NCBI RefSeq assembly: GCF_017086465.1 | Contig: NZ_CP070961.1 | Span: forward strand, 2,790,001 to 2,854,000 | DNA: 64,000 nt | Reading direction: 5' to 3' | Source of the DNA: Nocardioides sp. zg-1228 | GTDB lineage: Bacteria > Actinomycetota > Actinomycetes > Propionibacteriales > Nocardioidaceae | Translations under genes and position numbers: made by a program | Notes under the pieces: generated by a model | Seen by the model: only the letters and a program-made list of their open reading frames with translations | Databases searched by the model: none | Told to the model about the DNA's origin: nothing | Part shown: positions 57,087 to 64,000 of the stretch, piece by piece | Layout: each line of letters starts with the position of its first letter | Position numbering within the stretch: position 1 is the stretch's first letter

Positions 57087-57866
57087 GTGAACGGGCACGC
57101 GGTACCCACGACGGCTCGGGAGCGCCTGGCGCGCGAGCAGCAGCAGCGCGAGCGCCGACGCCGACAACTACAGGCTGCCGGCGGGGCCATCGTCGCGGTC
57201 CTGCTGGTCGCCGTCGTCGTCGTGGTGGTGGGCGCATCCGGACGCGCGGGAGGCCCGAGCACCGCAGCTGACACCGCTCGCGACACCTCGTCGACGACGC
57301 CGCGCAACACGGAGGGTCCCGCGATCCCCGTCGGCAGCGGCAACGCCCCGGTCATCGTCGACGTGTTCTACGACTACCTGTGCCCGTACTGCGCGGACTT
57401 CGAGGCCGCCAACGGCGCCGAGCTCGACGCCCTGGTCGAGGAAGGCGTCGTACAGCTCAACCTGCGGCCCCTGTCGTTCCTCGACCGTGCGTCTTCGGGC
57501 ACCCAGTACTCGACGCGTGCCGCCAACGCCGTCGCCACCGTCGCGGACTCAGCACCCGACCGCGTTCTCGATTTCCACGCCGCGCTGTTCGCCTCGCAGC
57601 CGATCGAAGGCGGCGCCGGCCACACCGATGACGAGCTCGCGGACCTGGCCGTAGCGGCCGGCGTGCCGCAGGACACCGCGGCCCGGTTCGCCGAAGGCGC
57701 GTACGCCACGTGGGTCGCAGACGTCACCCAGCACGCGTTCGACTCCGACGGCATCACGGGCACCCCGACCGTCCGGGTGGACGGCGTCGTCTTCGACGGC
57801 AACCTCTACGCGCCCGGTGACCTCACCGAGGCGGTGCGGGCAGCCGCGGGGCGGTCGGACCGATGA
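57087..57866 (+). CDS. DsbA-family thiol oxidoreductase, membrane-anchored (VKOR partner)
   Basis: Protein of 259 residues: basic N-terminus, one membrane helix (32-50), a Thr/Ser linker and an extracytoplasmic thioredoxin-fold domain with active site CPYC (99-102) and cis-proline loop GITGTPTVRVDG. It should introduce disulfides into exported proteins. GTG 57087 is the preferred start; the frame stays open upstream. The stop overlaps the VKOR gene as ATGA. It is a paralogue of the DsbA at 48780-49562 but with another electron-transfer partner. Confidence 0.9.
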   Translation: MNGHAVPTTARERLAREQQQRERRRRQLQAAGGAIVAVLLVAVVVVVVGASGRAGGPSTAADTARDTSSTTPRNTEGPAIPVGSGNAPVIVDVFYDYLCPYCADFEAANGAELDALVEEGVVQLNLRPLSFLDRASSGTQYSTRAANAVATVADSAPDRVLDFHAALFASQPIEGGAGHTDDELADLAVAAGVPQDTAARFAEGAYATWVADVTQHAFDSDGITGTPTVRVDGVVFDGNLYAPGDLTEAVRAAAGRSDR

Positions 57867-58531
57867 CCGCCTCGCGTTCCGCCGCCGCCGGCAGTCGCAT
57901 CCCCCGCGGCCGCGGGAGCAGCAGCAGCGCGCCCCGGGCGGGTGTCGCGTCCGACCGCGGCGACTGGGCGATGATGCTGGCCGGGGCGGTCGTGAGCCTG
58001 GTCGCCTCGTTCGTCCTCGCTGTCGACGCGCTCGAGCTGGCCGCCAACGCGAGCGCGGAGTTCGGCTGCAACATCAACGCCGTCATCAGCTGCGGCACCG
58101 TGGGCAGCTCGTGGCAGGCGTCGCTGTTCGGGTTCCCCAACGCCTACCTGGGCCTGGTCGCCGAGCCCGTGGTCATCACGCTGGCCGTCGCCAGCCTTGG
58201 AGGGGTCAGGTTCCCCCGGTGGTTCATGCTCTGCGCCCAGGCGGTGTACGCGCTCGGCGTCGTCCTGGCGTACTGGCTGTTCTACCAGGGGCTCTTCGCC
58301 ATCGGCGCGCTGTGCCCGTGGTGTCTGCTGGTCACGGTCGCGACCACGCTGGTCTTCTTCGAGATGACGCGGATCAACATCCGGGCAGGACACCTCCCGC
58401 TTCCGCCGCGGGCCCAGAGAGCGCTCGAGGAGGCGGTGAGCGCACGACTCGACGCGATGGTGGTCGTCGCGTGGCTGCTCGGACTGGTCCTGGTGGTGGT
58501 GCTGCGCTACGGCGACGCACTCTTCGCGTGA
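57863..58531 (+). CDS. Vitamin K epoxide reductase (VKOR) family protein
   Basis: Integral membrane quinone reductase of 222 residues that reoxidises its DsbA partner and passes electrons to menaquinone. Four to five helices are visible. The active-site pair is CPWC (151-154) and the loop cysteines are Cys69 and Cys77 (FGCNINAVISCGTVG). The extra basic N-terminus (SRIPRGRGSSSSAPR) is disordered. ATG 57863 overlaps the DsbA stop by 4 bases, so this is a DsbB-like role in a two-gene operon. Confidence 0.95.
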   Translation: MTASRSAAAGSRIPRGRGSSSSAPRAGVASDRGDWAMMLAGAVVSLVASFVLAVDALELAANASAEFGCNINAVISCGTVGSSWQASLFGFPNAYLGLVAEPVVITLAVASLGGVRFPRWFMLCAQAVYALGVVLAYWLFYQGLFAIGALCPWCLLVTVATTLVFFEMTRINIRAGHLPLPPRAQRALEEAVSARLDAMVVVAWLLGLVLVVVLRYGDALFA

Positions 58532-58603
58532 TGCCGCCTCGCTGTGGGACTCGGTGCGGGGGCAGCGGCGACCGGACCCCACTCGGGCGCGCCAACGAGA
58601 CGC

Positions 58604-58701
58604 GTTGACGTAACGCGAACTTGGTGGGCGAGTCCGACACCTGGAGGCCGTTGCAACCCCCTCCAAGTGTCGGAGTCCCCGCTCGAGCGGGGACTCCGAC
58701 A
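58604..58701. repeat. Dispersed intergenic palindromic repeat, copy 2
   Basis: About 98 bp matching 851-949. Here the palindrome is perfect over 34 bp: left arm TGTCGGAGTCCCCGCTC and right arm GAGCGGGGACTCCGACA. In addition TCCGACACCTGGAGG (58633-58647) pairs with CCTCCAAGTGTCGGA with one mismatch, so the middle arm can pair either way and two hairpins exclude each other. It lies between the VKOR gene and the convergent 47-residue membrane protein. Confidence 0.88.
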
Positions 58702-58730
58702 GCGGACGCGAACGCCCCGTAAATGGGAGC

Positions 58731-58760
58731 GAGGAGCCGGTCCTGACGGACCGACTCCTC
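58731..58760 (-). terminator. Hairpin downstream of the 47-residue membrane protein
   Basis: GAGGAG pairs with CTCCTC, then a 2-base internal loop, then GGTCC pairs with GGACC, around TGAC. It starts 22 bases beyond the stop codon at 58783. Confidence 0.6.
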
Positions 58761-58782
58761 GCACGCTCTCCCGCAAGGGCTG

Positions 58783-58926
58783 CTACGTGAACAGGCTGAC
58801 TCCACCGGGGCCGACGAGCAGCCCGACGATGATGAGCACGATGCCCCAGAGCATCTGACCCCTGATCAACGAGACGATGCCGGACACCACGAGGATGACG
58901 GCAAGGATCCACAGCAGAAATGCCAT
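58783..58926 (-). CDS. Very small hydrophobic membrane protein (47 residues)
   Basis: Two hydrophobic helices (FLLWILAVILVVSGIVSLI and MLWGIVLIIVGLLVG) are joined by RGQ, with the C-terminus GPGGVSLFT. ATG 58926 is supported by GAAGGGAG about 9 bases upstream. Short hydrophobic proteins ending in a GPGG motif are widespread in actinobacteria and have no known function. It stands alone between the repeat and the FMO fusion gene, with its own hairpin. Confidence 0.82.
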   Translation of the reverse strand: MAFLLWILAVILVVSGIVSLIRGQMLWGIVLIIVGLLVGPGGVSLFT

Positions 58927-59023
58927 TTCGCATGCTCCCTTCGGTTGAACGGTCAACCTAGCGGGGGCGCGCGATCGGGGCGAGCCGATCACACCCCTCT
59001 GGGGGGTACAACGGCATGGGTCC

Positions 59024-61033
59024 TCAGTCCTCCTCGCGCAGGCGGGGCGGCGTGAAGTCGTCGGGGCGGATGCCGGTCTTGTCGGTGTAGAAGGCGCGCA
59101 CCAGGTCCATGTCGGCGCGGACGTCGCCGGTCGGGTGGAAGGTCGGCCCCCAGCCGACCGTGCGGGACGGCGCATCGATGAACGCGAGGGTGATCGGGAG
59201 GCCGGTCTGGCGGGCGATCCGGTAGAACCCCGACTTCCAGTACTCCCCGCGCGAGCGGGTGCCCTCCGCGGCGAGGCCGAGCAACCAGGGGTCGTCGCCC
59301 TCGGCCTCGGCGAGCAGCGCCTTGATGGTCGCCGACGGGTTCTTCCGGTCCAGCGCGACGGCGCCGGTGCGGCGCAGGAGCCAGCCCAGGGGGCCCACGA
59401 AGAGCTCCTTCTTGACGAGCAGCCGGATGTCGATGCCGTAGCGCCACGCCAGGAGGATGGTGAGCACCCAGTCCCAGTTGGAGGTGTGCGGGGCGCCGAC
59501 GAGGACGGCGCGCTGGGGCACCTCGCCCACGGCCCGCCAGCGGGCCGCGCCCAGCAGGACGCGGGCGAGCGTGCGGCGCACTCCCCCACCGCCTGACGTC
59601 GGCGCGGCAGCCGCGACGGACGCGGAGGCCGCCGGCCCAGCGGCCGAGCCGAGGGACGGCGTACGCGTCGCGGCCCGCGCCCGACCGGCCTTGCGCTCGC
59701 GGTCGAGGTCCCACAGGTAGTGGTCGAAGTCGACCTCCATCGTGTGGCGCGGCGAGGCGTAGAACTGCCGCTTGTCGCGACGGTGCTCGGCGTCCATCTG
59801 GCGGCGTACGACGTCGCCGGCCGGCGGGACGTAGCGACCGGCGAGCGTGTCCGCGATCCACGCCGACTGCGCCTCGGCGATCGGCATCACCGCGCCGATG
59901 GCCTGGACGAGGCCGATGAAGTAGAGGCCCGGCAGGTCCGGGTGGACGGTGCGCTTCCACAGCGGCAGGTCGTTGTCGTGTGGGGACACCAGGTCGGGGG
60001 CGAGGAACGGGAAGCTGACCCGGTAGCCGGTCGCCCAGACGATCAGGTCGGCCGGCGCGTCGGTGCCGTCGACGAAGACCACCCGGTCGCCGTCGAGTCG
60101 CTCGATGCCGGGCCGAGCGGTGATCGCGCCGGCGTCGAGTCGCTCGCGGATCCGGTCGGACTGGACGGGGTGCGACTGGCCGGGCTTGTGGGTCGGGGCC
60201 GGCAGGCCGTACTTCGTCATGCTGCCGGCGTAGGCGGCGCCGAGCCGCAGGCGCGCCGCCGTGACCCACCACGGCAGCCACCCCGGCAGGGCGACCTGGT
60301 CGCTCGGCCGGCCCAGGAGGAACTTGCGCAGCACCCACTCCGTGCGGCGCACCGACCACGTCGTCGTACGCGCCACGAGCGACGACTCCACCGCGATGTC
60401 CATCGCGGAGTTGCCGGCGCCGACCACGACGACGTCGCGCCCGGCGAGCTGCTCGCCGGAGCGGTAGTCGTGGGCGTGGATCTGCTCTCCGTCGAACGTG
60501 CCGGGATAGGCCGGCTCGGGCCACCGCGGGTCCCAGTGGTGGCCGTTGGCGACGAGCACCGCGTCGTAGGTGCGGGTCTCGGTGCCGCCGGGTCCGGAGA
60601 TCCGCACGTCCCAGCGCCCGTCGGCCGAGCGGGAGACGTCCTGGACGGTGGTGTCGAACGTGATCGTGTCGCGGAAGCCGAAGTGGTCGACGTACTGCTC
60701 GAAGTAGGCGCGCACTTGGTCGTGCCGTGCGTAGGGCGGGTAGTCCTCGGGCATCGGGAAGTCCGAGAACGCCATCCGCGGGCAGGACGTGTTGATCTCG
60801 AGGGTGTCGTAGCAGGCCGACTGCCCGTTGGAGTTGTCGAGGACCCAGGTGCCGCCGATGTCGCGACCCTTCTCGAAGCAGTCGAACGGGACTCCGGCGA
60901 GGTAGAGCTGCTTGGCCGCGGCGATGCCCGACGAGCCGGCGCCGATGATGCACGCGCGCGGGAGCGACTCGTCGACCGGGACGGGCGAGGTGACCGCGGG
61001 GGCGCGGTGGGACTGCTTGACGAAGTAGGCCAT
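59024..61033 (-). CDS. Flavin-containing monooxygenase fused to a PlsC-type acyltransferase
   Basis: One frame of 669 residues. Residues 1-430 are an FMO/BVMO-type enzyme: FAD motif GAGSSG (31-36), FMO fingerprint-like FDGEQIHAHDY (near 180), NADPH motif VVVGAGNSAMD (near 205) and a late WATGY. An Ala/Gly-rich linker (AGPAASASVAAAAPTSGGGG) follows. Residues from about 475 are a 1-acylglycerol-3-phosphate acyltransferase domain with HTSNWD (HX4D, near 514) and AAEGTRSRGEYWKSGFYRIA (near 586). Both catalytic sets look intact. The fusion suggests oxidation and acyl transfer on one lipid-like substrate; the substrate is unknown. It follows the GroES-like gene by 41 bases. Confidence 0.88.
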   Translation of the reverse strand: MAYFVKQSHRAPAVTSPVPVDESLPRACIIGAGSSGIAAAKQLYLAGVPFDCFEKGRDIGGTWVLDNSNGQSACYDTLEINTSCPRMAFSDFPMPEDYPPYARHDQVRAYFEQYVDHFGFRDTITFDTTVQDVSRSADGRWDVRISGPGGTETRTYDAVLVANGHHWDPRWPEPAYPGTFDGEQIHAHDYRSGEQLAGRDVVVVGAGNSAMDIAVESSLVARTTTWSVRRTEWVLRKFLLGRPSDQVALPGWLPWWVTAARLRLGAAYAGSMTKYGLPAPTHKPGQSHPVQSDRIRERLDAGAITARPGIERLDGDRVVFVDGTDAPADLIVWATGYRVSFPFLAPDLVSPHDNDLPLWKRTVHPDLPGLYFIGLVQAIGAVMPIAEAQSAWIADTLAGRYVPPAGDVVRRQMDAEHRRDKRQFYASPRHTMEVDFDHYLWDLDRERKAGRARAATRTPSLGSAAGPAASASVAAAAPTSGGGGVRRTLARVLLGAARWRAVGEVPQRAVLVGAPHTSNWDWVLTILLAWRYGIDIRLLVKKELFVGPLGWLLRRTGAVALDRKNPSATIKALLAEAEGDDPWLLGLAAEGTRSRGEYWKSGFYRIARQTGLPITLAFIDAPSRTVGWGPTFHPTGDVRADMDLVRAFYTDKTGIRPDDFTPPRLREED

Positions 61034-61074
61034 CGGGCGCTCCTGGCTGGCGGAGAAGGGGACGGGCTGGAGGG

Positions 61075-61407
61075 CTAGAGGTAGAGCCCGGTGGAGCCGC
61101 CCTCGAGGCGCTCCGCGGCGACCGCGTGGACGTCGCGCTCGCGCATGACGACGTAGACCTCGCCCTGCACCTCGACCTCGGCCTTGTCCTCGGGGTCGAA
61201 GAGCACGCGGTCACCGATCTCGACGGCGCGGGCGTGGGGGCCCACGGCGATCACGCGCGACCAGGCCAGTCGCCGTGCGCCCATCGCGGCGGTCGCCGGG
61301 ATGACGATGCCGCCGGTGGACCGGCGCTCCCCGGCCTCCTGGTCGACCTCGACGAGGATGCGGTCGTGGAGCATCTTGATCGGGGCGCTGCCCCCCACAC
61401 CCGGCAC
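61075..61407 (-). CDS. GroES-like (Cpn10-fold) protein
   Basis: Protein of about 110 residues with the Cpn10 pattern: IKMLHDRILVEVDQEAGERR, STGGIVIPATAAM (mobile loop), RVIAVGPHARAVEIGDRVLF and the strand VQGEVYVVMRERDVHAV. It differs from true GroES in the mobile-loop extension (GARRLAWS) and the C-terminal GGSTGLYL. No groEL is near, so it is probably a divergent paralogue. GTG 61407, 5 bases after the DUF3618 stop, is the likely start; ATG 61374 is an alternative. Confidence 0.75.
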   Translation of the reverse strand: MPGVGGSAPIKMLHDRILVEVDQEAGERRSTGGIVIPATAAMGARRLAWSRVIAVGPHARAVEIGDRVLFDPEDKAEVEVQGEVYVVMRERDVHAVAAERLEGGSTGLYL

Positions 61408-61412
61408 GGCGC

Positions 61413-61657
61413 TCAGCGCGCGACCTTCCGGACGATGCCGAGCAGGACGACGACGCCGACCACGATGCCGGCGGCCTGGAGGATGTTGTCGGTGCGCGGC
61501 TCGCCCGTGTCGAGGTCGACGAAGTGCGCCTTCAGGGTCGTCACCTGGCGGCCGATGATCGTCTTGGGGTGGGCACGGTAGGCGAGCTGGTCGATTGTCG
61601 AGGCCAGCCGCTCGCGCGTCTCCTCGATCTCGCGCTCGAGCGCGCTCATGTCCTGGG

Positions 61658-61661
<4 letters not shown>
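61413..61661 (-). CDS. DUF3618 domain protein
   Basis: Small protein of 82 residues. The N-terminal half LEREIEETRERLASTIDQLA is the DUF3618 helix, and a membrane helix (about 57-79, LQAAGIVVGVVVLLGIV) follows. GTG 61661 overlaps the cbiO stop as GTGA, so it is translationally coupled to the transport operon. Function unknown; family members often occur with other small stress-related membrane proteins. Confidence 0.85.
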
Positions 61662-62409
<748 letters not shown>

Positions 62410-62413
<4 letters not shown>

Positions 62414-63078
62414 GACGGCAGCTTCCCGTCGTAGCCGCGCGAGAGCATCGCGAGGTGGACGCGCTCGCCCCGTTCGTAGGACCGGATGAACAGCGCGCCC
62501 AGCGAACGTGCCAGCACCGGCCAGTGGCGCGGCGAGCGGGGGTCGCAGCCGCGCGAGCGCAGCGCCGTCATCATCCGGGTGAGCTCGTCGGTGACGACGT
62601 CGAGGTAGCGGATCATGAAGCCCATGATCTGCACGATCAGGTCGGGCGCGCGCAGCCGCTGCAGTCCCCGGAGCAGGTCCTGCGGCTCGGTGGTGGCGGC
62701 GAGGGTGAGCGAGGCGAGAACGCCGATGCTGCCCTTGACCAGCAGCGCGACGCCGGCGACGAGCCCGGGCTCGGAGACGCTCACCCCCAGCACCTCGGTG
62801 CGCGGCCCGTGGGCGATGAAGGGCATCAGCACGGCGAAGACCACGAACGGCAGCTCGACGACCATGCGGGGCAGCAGGTAGCGCAGCGGCACCCGGGAGA
62901 GCGCGATGACGCCCAGCAGGACCGCGGCCTCGACCGCGAACAGCGGGTAGGCCTCGCGCGGGGTGGCGACGACCACGAGCATGAAGCCGAGCAGCGCCAG
63001 CACCTTGAGGTGCGCGGGCGCGCGATGGACCGGGCTGTGCCCGTGGAAGTGGAGCCGGTGCCCGTGCCCGGCACCCAT
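62410..63078 (-). CDS. cbiQ: ECF transporter T component CbiQ
   Basis: Membrane scaffold of 222 residues. The His-rich N-terminus (GAGHGHRLHFHGHSPVHR) may bind the metal. Helices follow, and the coupling-helix motifs ALRSRGCDPRSPRHW and AMLSRGYDG (A-R-G type) contact the ATPase. It overlaps cbiO and the CbiN-like gene by 4 bases each (ATGA-type). Confidence 0.94.
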
Positions 63079-63440
63079 CAGGACCCCGGCGTGCGCGTCG
63101 AGGGTGTGTCGTCGTGGGACGCCTCCCGGGGCGCGGCGTCGGGCCCGTCGGGCCCGCGGCGGCGCACCAGCCAGAACAGGCCCGTGCTCAGCAGCAGCAT
63201 CACGACCACGCCGATCACGCCGGCGAGCCCACCGCTGATCCGGGCGTCGTCGACGCCGGAGGTCTGGTAGTCGGCGAGAGGGCTGTCGGCGGTAGCGGAG
63301 TCCTCCGCGGAGTCGATGAAGCCGGTCTGCTCGGCGACGTACTCCAAGCCGTCGGGGTGCGAGCTGGCGTAGTAGCTCGCGACGCCTGCGACGAGCAGGC
63401 TGACGACCAGGGCGACGGCGAAGAAGCGGCGGGTGCTCAT
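63078..63440 (-). CDS. PDGLE-domain / CbiN-like accessory protein
   Basis: Protein of 120 residues with two membrane helices (about 7-24 and 70-92) flanking an extracytoplasmic loop that starts SSHPDGLEYVAEQTGF, the PDGLE signature. It replaces or acts as CbiN in nickel/cobalt ECF transporters. ATG 63440 overlaps the cbiM stop, and its stop overlaps cbiQ as ATGA. Confidence 0.92.
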   Translation of the reverse strand: MSTRRFFAVALVVSLLVAGVASYYASSHPDGLEYVAEQTGFIDSAEDSATADSPLADYQTSGVDDARISGGLAGVIGVVVMLLLSTGLFWLVRRRGPDGPDAAPREASHDDTPSTRTPGS

Positions 63441-64000
63441 CGGTGGACTCCGTCTCGCAGCTCGAGCTCGCGCTCGACGAGCAGTGGTCGGGCGCCGTGG
63501 ACGAGGTCGGGGCGGGCCGCGACGACGCTCGCGACCACCAGGCCGGTGACGACGGCCTCTCCGAGGCCGATGACGGTGTGCCAGCCCAGCATCGCGGTGA
63601 GGACGGCGCCGAGGTCCACCTCGATGTTGCCGCCGACGGCGAAGAGGCCGGTGAAGACGAGGGCCGCGACCGGCACGCTGACCAGGGCGGCGACCGCGGC
63701 TGCGGGCGCGACCATGCCGAGGCGCTTGGGCAGCACGCGGCGCAGGCCGACGAACACCACCCAGCCGACGGCGACGGTGACGATGCCGATGAGGGTGATG
63801 TTGGTGCCGAGCGCGGTGATGCCGCCGTCGGCCATCAGCAGGGCCTGGACCAGGAGCACCACCGACAGGCACAGCACCGCGGTCCACGGCCCGACCAGGA
63901 CCGCGGCGAGAGCACCGCCCATGAGGTGGCCGCTGGTGCCCGCGCCCACCGGGAAGTTGATCATCTGCGCGGCGAACACGAAGGTCGCGACCAGCCCGGC
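63437..64000 (-). CDS. cbiM: Cobalt/nickel ECF transporter S component CbiM (partial, N-terminus beyond the window)
   Basis: Substrate-binding membrane component of the cobalt/nickel importer. The visible 188 codons read AGLVATFVFAAQMINFPVGA at the edge; the usual MHMADG N-terminus lies outside, so the GTG at 63979 is not the real start. The conserved QMINFPVGAGTSGHLMGG loop and helical core are present. It is the first known gene of an operon cbiM, PDGLE, cbiQ, cbiO, DUF3618, GroES-like on the minus strand. Any cobalamin riboswitch would be beyond the right edge. Confidence 0.95.
   Translation of the reverse strand, partial: AGLVATFVFAAQMINFPVGAGTSGHLMGGALAAVLVGPWTAVLCLSVVLLVQALLMADGGITALGTNITLIGIVTVAVGWVVFVGLRRVLPKRLGMVAPAAAVAALVSVPVAALVFTGLFAVGGNIEVDLGAVLTAMLGWHTVIGLGEAVVTGLVVASVVAARPDLVHGARPLLVERELELRDGVHR

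Noticed and set aside
57806..58933. 375-residue frame antisense to VKOR and through the dispersed repeat
   Set aside because: It crosses the repeat and two unrelated genes, and only the repeat gives the SPLERGLRH-like string.

Overview
The window is chromosomal DNA from a high-GC Gram-positive actinobacterium. Composition is very G+C rich by eye (about 70% or more, not computed), with few intergenic gaps. ClpP1/ClpP2 pairing, a Rv2466c-like thioredoxin-fold enzyme, DUF5130, a GlbO-type globin and a SPLERGLRQ-type intergenic repeat point to the Propionibacteriales, probably Nocardioides or a close relative; the genus is an inference. The left 21 kb keeps the backbone order mreB, ndk, DUF4233, folC, valS, clpX, clpP2, clpP1, tig that I recall from Streptomyces, with one notable difference: a signalling cluster of about 10 kb sits between clpP1 and tig.

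Layout. 1-7 kb: mreB (cut by the left edge), ndk, folC/DUF4233, a GNAT protein and divergent valS. 7-10 kb: clpX and the two clpP genes. 10-19.6 kb: an FHA-like protein, a large membrane-anchored beta-propeller/fibronectin-III protein, a MoxR ATPase, a DUF58 protein, a transglutaminase-like membrane protein whose catalytic residues are all replaced, and a convergent Ser/Thr kinase with an extracellular sensor. 19.7-25.6 kb: trigger factor, two tRNAs, an RsbU-type phosphatase/nei/rpiB operon, an esterase and a LURP-one protein. 25.6-31.8 kb: metG, an Rv2466c-like protein, pepN, a symmetric 179-bp repeat array, DUF5130 and a membrane protein. 31.8-38.3 kb: MscS, globin, double-hotdog thioesterase, thiolase, MarR, ettA and a second SSB. 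38.5-43.1 kb: a prsW and dynamin-like GTPase pair operon. 43.2-47.6 kb: Xaa-Pro aminopeptidase, rlmC, a cysteine-type leader peptide before an SLC1 transporter, and tRNA-Arg. 47.7-53.2 kb: deaminase, DsbA/MauE pair, orn, tRNA-His, a MerR-PP2C fusion and an FUSC exporter. 53.3-58.5 kb: rhodanese behind a CsoR/CstR-like operator, a tiny zinc-ribbon protein, a tandem USP, a CrtI-like oxidoreductase, tRNA-Lys and a DsbA/VKOR pair. 58.6-64 kb: a second copy of the dispersed repeat, a 47-residue membrane protein, a flavin monooxygenase-acyltransferase fusion, and a CbiMNQO cobalt/nickel ECF operon (cut by the right edge) that continues into DUF3618 and GroES-like genes.

How they fit together. Proteostasis and translation genes (tig, clpP1P2X, valS, metG, ettA, pepN, rlmC, orn) dominate. 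Phospho-signalling recurs: a Thr kinase with a possible FHA reader in one cluster, a PP2C fused to a MerR domain 31 kb away, and an RsbU-type phosphatase. Two independent extracytoplasmic disulfide modules are present (DsbA+MauE, DsbA+VKOR). I found no CRISPR array, transposase, integrase or phage gene. The most unusual items are the pseudo-transglutaminase in the kinase cluster, the FMO-acyltransferase and MerR-PP2C fusions, the cysteine-type attenuator, the symmetric 32-bp-period array after pepN and the two-copy palindromic repeat.
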